From Helicobacteraceae bacterium (lineage in GTDB: Bacteria > Campylobacterota > Campylobacteria > Campylobacterales > SZUA-545): DNA of 16,965 bases. The notes under the pieces are model-generated. The model ran no database searches and had not been told where the DNA came from. It worked only from the letters and a program-made list of their open reading frames with translations. The position numbers and the translations under genes are program-made. The DNA lies in the NCBI GenBank assembly GCA_031275395.1, contig JAISOU010000041.1, positions 1 through 16,965 of the forward strand. The letters run 5' to 3'. This document shows positions 1 to 6,836 of this stretch, one piece after another; position 1 is the stretch's first letter, and every line of letters begins with the position of its first letter.

Positions 1-146
<146 letters not shown>

Positions 147-185
147 TGTGATCCTTCCTATTTGTGGTTTTTTGTAAAAACAGCG

Positions 186-191
186 AGTATA
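186..191 (-). promoter_or_regulatory. Possible -10 box for the leftmost minus-strand gene
   Basis: TATACT on the minus strand, about 40 bases upstream of the ATG at 146, in an AT-rich stretch. No clear -35 was seen. Weak evidence by itself. Confidence 0.3.
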
Positions 192-292
192 TTACTACTT
201 ATTTTATTAAATCAATGCAACCGCGAAAGATTAAGGGGTTTCTAGCCTTGCCGTCGCAAACTGGAGCTAGCCTGCTATATTTTTGCCGTATT

Positions 293-301
293 TGCTAGAA
301 T
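293..301 (+). promoter_or_regulatory. Extended -10 promoter of purE
   Basis: TGCTAGAAT gives an extended -10 element (TG-N-TAGAAT) ending 28 bases before the purE ATG, which would place the transcript start near 307 and leave a short leader containing the Shine-Dalgarno AGGA at 320-323. No obvious -35 is present, as is common for vegetative promoters in this phylum. Confidence 0.5.
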
Positions 302-329
302 ATAGGCTACCGAACAACTAGGAAACAAG

Positions 330-830
330 ATGGCGGCATTTGTCGGGATTATCATTGGAAGCAAGAGCGATAGCGCGATTATGCAGGAGTGCGCTAAAAC
401 GCTTGAAAGGTTTGGCGTCGCTTACGAGCTGATCGTGGCCAGCGCGCACAGAACGCCCGAACGCGTCGTTTCATACGTCAAAAAGGCGGAGGCGGCGGGC
501 GCGAAAGTCTTTATCGCGGCTGCGGGTATGGCAGCGCATTTGGCGGGAGCAATCGCCGCGCAAACGACAAAGCCCGTTATCGCCGTTCCGATCGCAAGCG
601 GCGCGTTAAACGGGATAGACGCGCTTTTTAGCTCCGTCCAAATGCCGCCGAAAATCCCCGTCGCGTGCGTGGCGATCAACGGCGGGGTTAACGCCGCCTA
701 TCTCGCGGCGCAGATTTTGGCGTTAAGCGATTTGGCGTTGGCGCAAAAGGCGCTCGACGATCGGCAAAGCGTCAAAGCGCAAGCGGAGGCGGATTCGCAG
801 GCGATTGAGATTCGTTTATCAAGGAGCTAA
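330..830 (+). CDS. purE: N5-carboxyaminoimidazole ribonucleotide mutase PurE
   Basis: This is the class I PurE mutase of de novo purine synthesis, converting N5-CAIR to CAIR in the cytoplasm; it normally forms an octamer. The 166 residues match the family length. Visible signatures are GSKSD (10-14) in the nucleotide-binding loop, SAHRTP (38-43) with the catalytic His40, AAGMAAHLAG (64-73) and SSVQMP (101-106) followed by IPVACVAI. The last 35 residues are Ala/Gln-rich and probably helical. The ATG start follows AGGA at a suitable distance. Its stop is one base before the ATG of the DUF3972 gene, whose Shine-Dalgarno lies inside the purE end, so the two are co-transcribed. No purK is seen in the window. 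Confidence 0.95.
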   Translation: MAAFVGIIIGSKSDSAIMQECAKTLERFGVAYELIVASAHRTPERVVSYVKKAEAAGAKVFIAAAGMAAHLAGAIAAQTTKPVIAVPIASGALNGIDALFSSVQMPPKIPVACVAINGGVNAAYLAAQILALSDLALAQKALDDRQSVKAQAEADSQAIEIRLSRS

Positions 831-831
831 T

Positions 832-1311
832 ATGCAAACGTGGTTAAGTATAGAAGAGTTTGCGAAACTTGTGGATAAAAGCGTCGTCGAGATCGAAGCG
901 TTATGCGCGGAAAATAAGCTCGCGAGCAAAGTGGAAAACGGCAAAAAAATGGTTGAAAGCGCGAGCGGCGTTAGCCTGATGTTGCCCAAAAAACTTGAAG
1001 CGGAGCTGGTTTTCGACGGACATACGAGCGCGATGAGCTTTGTGGAAAAGACGGTCGGCACGATTTTGTCTATGCACGAAAAGGTGATCGACGCTAAAGA
1101 CGAAACGCTAGACGCGCTGAAAAATGAAAATATGTTTCTTAAAGACGGTTTGGTCGCTATGCAAGAGCTTTACGACGAGGATCGAAAGACGATCGAAGCG
1201 CTGACGCAGCAACTTAAAATCGCGCAAGAGGAGCTGGAGTTTGTCAAGCGCAAATATAAGTTGATGTGGGGTAAAGCGATCGAATACGCGGGCGAAAAAA
1301 AACTTAGTTAA
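832..1311 (+). CDS. DUF3972 family coiled-coil protein
   Basis: A 159-residue protein starting MQTWLSIEEFAKLVDKSVVE. The ATG at 832 is chosen over an upstream in-frame TTG at 805 because AAGGAG at 821-826 is spaced five bases before it. The N-terminal third looks like a small helical domain with a weak winged-helix or MerR-like look. The segment around 75-90 (FVEKTVGTILSMHEKV) and the long charged helix from about 90 to 150 (KDETLDALKNEN, EDRKTIEALTQQLKIAQEEL, then FVKRKYKLMW) form a predicted coiled coil. These motifs match my memory of DUF3972, a Campylobacterota family of unknown function found beside purE in C. jejuni. No signal peptide or membrane segment, so presumably cytoplasmic. Function unknown. 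Confidence 0.8.
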   Translation: MQTWLSIEEFAKLVDKSVVEIEALCAENKLASKVENGKKMVESASGVSLMLPKKLEAELVFDGHTSAMSFVEKTVGTILSMHEKVIDAKDETLDALKNENMFLKDGLVAMQELYDEDRKTIEALTQQLKIAQEELEFVKRKYKLMWGKAIEYAGEKKLS

Positions 1312-1392
1312 ACTAGATTTGTCGCGCATTTAATAAGATTTTAAGCGAAACTCTGGCATAGTCGAGCTTCATTTTGAAAAAAGGAGAAGGCT

Positions 1393-1485
1393 ATGCAAAC
1401 CGCATCGACCATACCAAATCACGCTAAACGATATAATCGTTTCATTCTCGCTTCCGCGCTCCTTCTACTACTACCCGTCCTATAA
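1393..1485 (+). CDS. leuL: Leucine-rich leader peptide (leuL-type)
   Basis: A 30-codon frame with a strong Shine-Dalgarno (AAGGAG at 1381-1386, six bases before the ATG). Residues 23-27 are five consecutive leucines encoded CTC CTT CTA CTA CTA (1459-1473), followed by Pro-Val-Leu, the last again CTA, and TAA. Leu occupies seven of the final twelve positions. It ends 74 bases upstream of leuA on the same strand. Runs of codons for the end product ahead of a biosynthetic gene are the hallmark of ribosome-mediated attenuation, as in enterobacterial leuL. The inference is that ribosome stalling at these codons reports leucyl-tRNA supply and alters folding of the RNA before leuA. The sequence evidence is direct; function is inferred. 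Confidence 0.85.
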   Translation: MQTASTIPNHAKRYNRFILASALLLLLPVL

Positions 1486-1506
1486 CCATTCCGTAACGTC
1501 CGACGC

Positions 1507-1553
1507 TGTGGGCTTTAATTAGCTCCTTTCGCCTATTGGCGCTTTATTAAGGA
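1507..1553 (+). promoter_or_regulatory. Putative leuA attenuator / SD-sequestering hairpin
   Basis: CGCC (1530-1533) pairs with GGCG (1538-1541) around the loop TATT. Outside it TCCTT (1524-1528) is exactly complementary to AAGGA (1549-1553), the Shine-Dalgarno of leuA, with a seven-base bulge on the 3' side. A competing helix is possible between TGGGC (1509-1513) and GCCTA (1531-1535, one G-U pair). The tail CTTTATT after GGCG is only a weak U-tract, so control of translation initiation seems at least as likely as termination. How stalling at 1459-1482 would switch the two forms cannot be settled by eye. Confidence 0.5.
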
Positions 1554-1559
1554 TTAAAA

Positions 1560-2726
1560 ATGCAAAAAGAAAAGATAACGATTTTCGACACTACGTTGCG
1601 CGACGGCGAACAGGCGCCGGGCGCCGCTTTAAGTTTGCGCGAAAAAATCACGATCTCCTTGTCGCTGGAGCGGCTTGGGGTAGATGTGATCGAGGCGGGG
1701 TTTCCCGTCGCATCAAAGGTTGATTTTGACGCGGTTTATCAGGTAGGCTCGTTGGTCAAAGAGTCCGCTGTTTCGGCTCTGGCTCGCGCAAAAAAGGGCG
1801 ATATAGAGGCTGCGGCTAACGCTCTTAGCAAAGCCAAACGCCCCCGCCTTCATATCTTTTTGGCTACCAGCGATCTGCATTTGACTCATAAGTTGAAAAT
1901 CAGCCGCGAAGAGGCGAAAGATATGGCTTTTCAAGCGGTAAAATACGCGAGAAACTTTGCGGAGGAGATACAATTTAGCTTCGAGGACGCTTGCCGAAGC
2001 GATCATCATTTCTTGCGCGAAATGACCGAAACGGTTATAGAAGCGGGCGCGACGATTATCAACGCTCCCGATACGGTCGGATTTTTGCTTCCGGAGGAAA
2101 CGGCAGCGATGATCAAAGCGGTCGTAGAAGCCGCTAATCAAAAGGCGATCGTATCGGCGCACGCGCATAACGATATGGGTTTAGCCGTAGCAAACTCTCT
2201 TGCAGCGATCGAAGCGGGCGCGAAACAGATTGAATGTACGATCAACGGCATAGGCGAAAGGGCGGGCAACGCCGCTTTGGAGGAGATCGCCGTGATCTTG
2301 GCTACGCGGCTTGACGAGCGGTACGCCACAAAGATCAAAACGCGGTTTTTATCGATCGTTAGCGACGAGGTTGCGCGATGTTGCGCTATGCCAAAAGCGC
2401 CAAACAAGGCGATTGTGGGCGAAAACGTTTTTAGGCACGGAAGCGGCGTTCATCAAGACGGAATGATGAAAGAGGCGAAAACCTACGAGATCTTTACGCC
2501 CGATTTTGTCGGCGCGAAACGCTCTAAAATCGTGCTAACCCGCCATTCTGGAAGCGCGGCGGCGATCGCGGCGGTAAAAGAGATGGGCTTTATTTTGGAA
2601 AATGACGAACCAAGCCGATTTTTCGCCGCGTTCAAGCAGAGAGCCGAACAGTGCAAAATCGTTTCAAACGAAGCGCTTAAGCGCCTCGCGCAAGATTTGG
2701 GATTGCGATCGCAACCTTTTGCGTAA
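1560..2726 (+). CDS. leuA: 2-isopropylmalate synthase, short form lacking regulatory domain
   Basis: Condenses acetyl-CoA with 2-oxoisovalerate, the first committed step of leucine synthesis. The N-terminal TIM-barrel shows FDTTLRDGEQAPGA (9-22, metal and substrate residues R14, D15), EAGFPVAS (45-52), FSFEDACRSD (139-148), DTVGF (171-175), the metal ligands in HAHND (201-205) and NGIGERAGNAALEE (229-242). The linker region GENVFRHGSGVHQDG (287-301) and TYEIF..FVG follow. The protein stops at 388 residues, whereas usual LeuA is about 510: the C-terminal leucine-binding dimer domain is absent, and the 107 bases to the next gene cannot hold it. Shine-Dalgarno AAGGA at 1549-1553. The leader peptide upstream favours LeuA over citramalate or homocitrate synthase, though a LeuA paralogue elsewhere is possible. 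Confidence 0.88.
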   Translation: MQKEKITIFDTTLRDGEQAPGAALSLREKITISLSLERLGVDVIEAGFPVASKVDFDAVYQVGSLVKESAVSALARAKKGDIEAAANALSKAKRPRLHIFLATSDLHLTHKLKISREEAKDMAFQAVKYARNFAEEIQFSFEDACRSDHHFLREMTETVIEAGATIINAPDTVGFLLPEETAAMIKAVVEAANQKAIVSAHAHNDMGLAVANSLAAIEAGAKQIECTINGIGERAGNAALEEIAVILATRLDERYATKIKTRFLSIVSDEVARCCAMPKAPNKAIVGENVFRHGSGVHQDGMMKEAKTYEIFTPDFVGAKRSKIVLTRHSGSAAAIAAVKEMGFILENDEPSRFFAAFKQRAEQCKIVSNEALKRLAQDLGLRSQPFA

Positions 2727-2752
2727 TAGAGGCGATTTGTATGTAGAGCGAC

Positions 2753-2785
2753 CGCCGCGAACGACGCAAACGATCGTTCGCGGCG
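2753..2785. terminator. Perfect 12-bp inverted repeat in convergent gap
   Basis: Arms 2753-2764 and 2774-2785 are exact reverse complements around a nine-base loop. It lies just after the leuA stop and before the end of the oppositely oriented Mrr gene. No U-run follows on either strand, so it may strengthen the adjacent terminator or protect the RNA 3' end rather than terminate alone. Confidence 0.4.
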
Positions 2786-2795
2786 CTAAAGATAA

Positions 2796-2820
2796 ACGGG
2801 GCGACACCCGCCGTCTTTTT
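2796..2820 (+). terminator. Putative intrinsic terminator of leuA
   Basis: ACGG (2796-2799) pairs with CCGT (2811-2814), with further imperfect G-C pairs inside (GG/CC), followed by CTTTTT at 2815-2820. It stands in the gap between convergent leuA and mrr; on the minus strand the tail GTTTATCTTT could also serve the Mrr gene. Confidence 0.55.
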
Positions 2821-2833
2821 GTAACGATTGTTT

Positions 2834-3742
2834 TTATAGATCGTCGTCGCTGAAATAGTCTTGATCGATTTTTAACAACTCGACGGTTTGTTTAATTTGA
2901 ACGCCAAGTCGATAGCGGATCATTAGATCGGCAAGCGCGTCGCCGTCGATCAAAACGACGCGATGATTTCTGCTTTTCTCGGCGCTCTCTCTGGCTTTTT
3001 CGCTAAAACCGCTCGTCGTAATAAAAACCGCGTTATCGGCTTGCGCCGCTTCCAACGCGCCTAGAAAATCGCGGACTTCTTTTTCTTGGATATTATTTTG
3101 CCAACGCTTTGCCTGAATGTAAATCTTGCCAAAACCCAACGCGTCCTGACGAATTACGCCGTCAATCCCGCCGTCGCCCGATTTCTTCGTAATTTCCGCA
3201 AACTCCTCTTGCGATCCGCCGTAGCCAAGTTTTAACAAGAGATCGCAACATAATCTTTCAAAGCGAAACGGATCGATTTCGCGCAACTGCTCTAACAATT
3301 CCGCTTTAACGGTCGCGTAGTTTTCGTTTAACGTTTCTTCTAAGCTATCTTCGGGAGTTTGATCTAAAGGCAAATCCTCGCCTTTCGCTTCGTCTCTTTT
3401 TTTAGATCGCTTCCTGAAGGCGACGAAACCCTCAAAACGCCGAAGCGTTTGAACGTTTATCTCGCGATTTTCCGCCAATAGCTTATGCCCTAATTCGGTT
3501 ATTTGCCATTCGTTGCGGCGCAAAGTTTGTAACGTTCCCGCAAAACGAAGATAGGTTCTTGCCCACCCCGAGCGATCGTAATAAAGAGGAACGCCCGTTT
3601 TTGTGCGTTCGGCTTTCTGACTTTCGTTTAGCCCCAAAATAGCCGCCGTTTTTTCGGCGACCTCTCGCATACTATAAGCTTTGTCGTCGCTCGTCGCCTC
3701 TAAAACGGGACGCATAAATTGCTGGTAACTTGGAACGCTCAT
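2834..3742 (-). CDS. mrr: Mrr-type restriction endonuclease
   Basis: A 302-residue protein with the two-domain plan of Mrr. The N-terminal winged-helix domain (about 1-90) starts MSVPSYQQFMRPVLEA, the usual Mrr opening. A charged linker (about 110-145) is followed by the Mrr_cat PD-(D/E)xK nuclease domain, with FERLCCDLLLKLGYGG, then SGDGGIDG (188-195) and IYIQAKRW (208-215), which supply the catalytic D and QxK residues, and VFITTSGFS after it. The family cleaves modified (methylated) DNA. An upstream in-frame ATG at 3757 would give five more residues, but it has no Shine-Dalgarno and lies too close to the -10 at 3774-3769, so 3742 is preferred. It follows comM on the same strand after 51 bases. 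No partner methyltransferase is visible, as expected for type IV enzymes. Confidence 0.88.
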   Translation of the reverse strand: MSVPSYQQFMRPVLEATSDDKAYSMREVAEKTAAILGLNESQKAERTKTGVPLYYDRSGWARTYLRFAGTLQTLRRNEWQITELGHKLLAENREINVQTLRRFEGFVAFRKRSKKRDEAKGEDLPLDQTPEDSLEETLNENYATVKAELLEQLREIDPFRFERLCCDLLLKLGYGGSQEEFAEITKKSGDGGIDGVIRQDALGFGKIYIQAKRWQNNIQEKEVRDFLGALEAAQADNAVFITTSGFSEKARESAEKSRNHRVVLIDGDALADLMIRYRLGVQIKQTVELLKIDQDYFSDDDL

Positions 3743-3768
3743 TATCGATCTTTGCATTTTAAGCGCGG

Positions 3769-3774
3769 ATTATA
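3769..3774 (-). promoter_or_regulatory. Promoter of mrr
   Basis: TGTTATAAT on the minus strand is a perfect extended -10 (TATAAT at 3774-3769) in the short gap between comM and mrr. Transcription would start near 3762, which supports the ATG at 3742 as the start of translation. It gives mrr a promoter separate from comM. Confidence 0.55.
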
Positions 3775-3793
3775 ACATTGCGCGCTAATTAGT

Positions 3794-5335
3794 TTAACGC
3801 CGCCTAAACGATAGCGCTTCCATTAGTTGTTCTTTGCCGATCGTTTCGCGTTCGGCTAGGTCGGCGATCGTTCGGGAGACGCGGCGAATCTTTCCGATCG
3901 AGCGTTCCGAAAGCGCAAATCGCGTCGCCGCTTGTATTAACAGTTTTTCGGCTTCGCTTTCAAACGCGCAATAACGCTCCGTATCGGCGTCGCTAAGTTT
4001 GCCGTTAAACTGCGTTTGCCCGCGATTTTTCTGCATAGCGAACGCCTTAAGAGAAAGCGCGCGCAACTCGTCGGTATTAACGTCGCCTTTTTCGTTTATA
4101 TCGCCGTCGTTCATCTGCGCGAAAAGATCGATACGATCCAAAAACGGATCGCTCAAACGCGATCGATAGCGCTCGATCTCGATCGGGTTGCAGCGGCACT
4201 CTCGCGTCCGGCTATAAAGATTTCCGCAGGGGCAAGGATTCATCGCGGCGGCGAAAATAAAGCGAGTTTCATAAACGACTTTGCTATTAACGCGCGAAAT
4301 TAACAAACGGTGATCCTCTAGCGGCTCTCGCATAGCCTCTAAAATCGCCTTTGGAAAGTGCGGTAGCTCGTCAAAAAACAAAATGCCGCCGTTAGCGAGC
4401 GCGGTTTCGCCCATTTTGGACTCTTTGCTACCGCCGCCGAAAATACTTCCTCGCGTGGCGGTGTGATGCGGGCTTCTTAGCGGGCGAATCGCCTTAAACG
4501 CGGGCGTTTTGCCCTCTAAACTCTCTAGCGAAGCGATATTTAGCAGTTCAGCGAGGCTTACGGGCGGCAGGATTCCAGCCATTCGCTTTACGATCATACT
4601 TTTGCCTACGCCGGGCGCGCCGCTAAGTATGATATTGTGAAAGCCCGCGGCGGATATTAGCGCGGCGCGTTTTGCCTGTTTTTGCCCGCGCACCTCGCTA
4701 AAATCAAGATCGGTAGCGCTTTCGTAGTAATAGGTCTGATCGAGCGTTATCGTTTGCGCTTCAAGCGCGGCGCTTTTTGTCGGCGCGATCGCGTTTATTC
4801 CGCGAAAAAATCCAATCGCCTCGTTTAACGTTTTGACGGCGAAAACCTCTACGTTTGGTATCCGCGCAAGCTCCAGCGCGCTGGCGGGATCGGTAACGAC
4901 GCGCTTTAATAGCTTTTGCGAGGCGAGCGAAAGGGCAAGCGCGAAAATCGAGGGCGAAGGGCGGGTTTGCCCGTCTAAGCCAAGTTCGCCAAAGCAAAAA
5001 TAGTCGCTAAAGTCGATCGGCTCTTTTTGTAGCGCGATTAGAAGCGCGATTGGCAGATCCATCTGCGATCCGCTCTTTTTTAGATCGCTAGGGCTTAGAT
5101 TAACGGTGATTTTTAACGGCGGAAAGTTATAACCGCTAAGTATTAGCGCGGATTTAACGCGATCTCTCGCCTCTTTGATCGCTTCGTCGCCAAGACCCAC
5201 AATACTAAACGCGGGCAATCCCCTAGTGAAGCTCGCCTCCAATACGACCTCTTTTGCAAACGCGCCTTCGAGCGTGGCGCTTCGCAAACTTTTAAGCCGT
5301 TCTTCGCCAAAACCTTCCAAAATCCCTTCGTCCAT
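3794..5335 (-). CDS. comM: YifB/ComM Mg-chelatase-like AAA+ ATPase
   Basis: A 513-residue protein of the YifB/ComM family, hexameric helicases that aid branch migration during natural transformation in other bacteria. The N-terminal ChlI-like domain shows LKSATLEG-type opening, PAFSIVGLGDEAIKEARDRV (41-60) and ITVNLSPSDLKKSGS. The Mg_chelatase ATPase domain has Walker A GAPGVGKS (239-246), RPLRSPHHTAT (284-294), Walker B ILFFDELPHF (318-327), the four-Cys NPCPCG (366-371) plus CRC (380-382) probable zinc site, and DPFLDRIDL (396-404). The C-terminal Mg_chelatase_C helical domain ends with ERSIGKIRRVSRTIADL. The ATG at 5335 is chosen over a TTG seven codons upstream because AAGG sits seven bases before it. 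Length is typical. No other competence gene is in the window. Confidence 0.93.
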   Translation of the reverse strand: MDEGILEGFGEERLKSLRSATLEGAFAKEVVLEASFTRGLPAFSIVGLGDEAIKEARDRVKSALILSGYNFPPLKITVNLSPSDLKKSGSQMDLPIALLIALQKEPIDFSDYFCFGELGLDGQTRPSPSIFALALSLASQKLLKRVVTDPASALELARIPNVEVFAVKTLNEAIGFFRGINAIAPTKSAALEAQTITLDQTYYYESATDLDFSEVRGQKQAKRAALISAAGFHNIILSGAPGVGKSMIVKRMAGILPPVSLAELLNIASLESLEGKTPAFKAIRPLRSPHHTATRGSIFGGGSKESKMGETALANGGILFFDELPHFPKAILEAMREPLEDHRLLISRVNSKVVYETRFIFAAAMNPCPCGNLYSRTRECRCNPIEIERYRSRLSDPFLDRIDLFAQMNDGDINEKGDVNTDELRALSLKAFAMQKNRGQTQFNGKLSDADTERYCAFESEAEKLLIQAATRFALSERSIGKIRRVSRTIADLAERETIGKEQLMEALSFRRR

Positions 5336-5356
5336 CGCCTCGCCTTTATTTTGCAA

Positions 5357-5482
5357 TTTTAGCGATAGAAGACTATATATCCTTGCGTATTTGCGCGGCT
5401 TGATCGCTTTTGCCGCCGTTGGTAAGTTTGGACTAGCGCAAAAGCCCCAAACGCTACAATAGCGCCAGATAAAGGGGAGGGT
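5357..5482. promoter_or_regulatory. Divergent promoter region comM / NSS transporter
   Basis: The gap between the two divergent genes holds GCTACAATAG on the plus strand with a -10 TACAAT at 5455-5460, about 22 bases before the GTG of the transporter. On the minus strand a TATATAGT stretch near 5372-5379 could be the -10 of comM. No operator or hairpin was recognised. Confidence 0.4.
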
Positions 5483-6826
5483 GTGAAAGAGGATCGATTT
5501 TCGCGGGTCGGATTTATTTTAGCGGCGGCGGGAAGCGCGGTAGGAATCGGTAATATCTGGCGTTTTCCCTATGTCGCGGGCGAATACGGCGGCGGGGCGT
5601 TTGCGCTTGTTTATATCGGCGCGATCCTCTTTGCCGCTCTGCCGCTACTTATAGGGGAGATTTTGATCGGCAAAATAACGCGCAAAGAACCCGTGAGCGC
5701 GTTTGAAGATCTCGCGCCTGCCGACAAGAAGTATTGGCGTTTTGCGGGTTTTCAGATAATCTCGTCGTTTATTATTCTATGCTTTTATACCGTTGTGATC
5801 GGTTGGGTTTTAGCCTATTTCGTCCATTCGTTTTTTTCTCTGCCAGAATCGAGCCAAGAGGCAAAAGAGCTTTTTACCTCTTTTATCGCCTACGACGTTT
5901 CCGCGCAGATTTTTTACCACGCGATCGCCGTCTTGATCACGGGCGCGGCGGTTTTGGGCGGCATTAAACGCGGCGTAGAACGCGCCAACAAGATTATGAC
6001 GCCCGCGCTGTTTATTATGCTGTTATTTTTGCTAAGTTACGCGGCGACTTTGCCGTCGTTTGGCAAAGCGGTTAGCTTTATGTTTGTCCCCGATTTTTCT
6101 AAGCTCGCGACAGACGCGGTTTTGGTGGCGTTTGGGCAATCTTTTTTTAGCGCGTCGGTAGGAATGGCGGTAATGATCGCTTACGCCTCCGCTACGCAAA
6201 GCGGTCTTAAGGTTTGCCGCTCCGCCGCGCTGATCGTTATGATCGATACGCTTGTAGCGTTTATTGCGGGCATAGTCGCGTTTTCGTTTCTGTTTTATGA
6301 AAATATGCCTTCGGCGCAAGGAACTGGGCTGGCGTTTATCTCTATGCCCGCCGCCTTTTACGACTTTGGCGTTTTCGGGCGTTTTTTAGCCGCCGCGTTT
6401 TTTGCCGCGCTGGGTTTTGCGGGAATCACGTCGTCGATCTCAATTTTGGAGCCTACGGTTTCCTATTTTATCCATAGACATAGGTGGAGCAGGGCAAAAG
6501 CGACGTGGCTTCTGCTGTTAGTCGCCTATTTGATCGGCGTTTTGACGCTTCTTAGCGTAACGGACGGCTTTAAGTTTGTGCGTATTAACGATATGTCGCT
6601 CTTTGATTTTTTAGACTTTTCAACCTCCGCGTTTTTGCTACCGATAGGCGCGCTTTTGGTCGCGATTTTTTTGGGTTTCGCGGTCGATCGCGGCAGAATT
6701 GCAAGCGAACTTAAAGGCGAGGGGCTTTCGCGCGGCGCGATCAAGTTTTGGTTTTTTCTGATCCGTTTTGTCGCGCCCGTAGCTACGATAGCGGCGATAG
6801 CGGTAAAACTAAGCGACTTAGCGTAA
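5483..6826 (+). CDS. Sodium-dependent NSS-family (SNF) transporter
   Basis: A 447-residue inner-membrane protein of the neurotransmitter:sodium symporter family, which in bacteria imports amino acids with sodium. The opening RVGFILAAAGSAVGIGNIWR and FPYVAGEYGGGAF carries the broken first helix with the conserved NIWRFPY (24-30), including positions that form the sodium and substrate sites. I count 11 hydrophobic segments, the number known for the bacterial members Tyt1 and MhsT. The segment FGQSFFSASVGMAVMIAYAS fits the unwound TM6. Substrate cannot be told from sequence by eye. The GTG start has AAAGGGGAGG two bases before it. The stop is 10 bases ahead of ribD, so the two are probably co-transcribed, although no shared function is evident. 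Confidence 0.93.
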   Translation: MKEDRFSRVGFILAAAGSAVGIGNIWRFPYVAGEYGGGAFALVYIGAILFAALPLLIGEILIGKITRKEPVSAFEDLAPADKKYWRFAGFQIISSFIILCFYTVVIGWVLAYFVHSFFSLPESSQEAKELFTSFIAYDVSAQIFYHAIAVLITGAAVLGGIKRGVERANKIMTPALFIMLLFLLSYAATLPSFGKAVSFMFVPDFSKLATDAVLVAFGQSFFSASVGMAVMIAYASATQSGLKVCRSAALIVMIDTLVAFIAGIVAFSFLFYENMPSAQGTGLAFISMPAAFYDFGVFGRFLAAAFFAALGFAGITSSISILEPTVSYFIHRHRWSRAKATWLLLLVAYLIGVLTLLSVTDGFKFVRINDMSLFDFLDFSTSAFLLPIGALLVAIFLGFAVDRGRIASELKGEGLSRGAIKFWFFLIRFVAPVATIAAIAVKLSDLA

Positions 6827-6836
6827 GGGAGCAAAA

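Noticed and set aside
2602-2853. 83-codon plus-strand frame across the leuA end, considered as a frameshifted LeuA regulatory domain
   Set aside because: The translation is Arg-rich and lacks regulatory-domain motifs; it overlaps leuA in another frame and the convergent hairpins.
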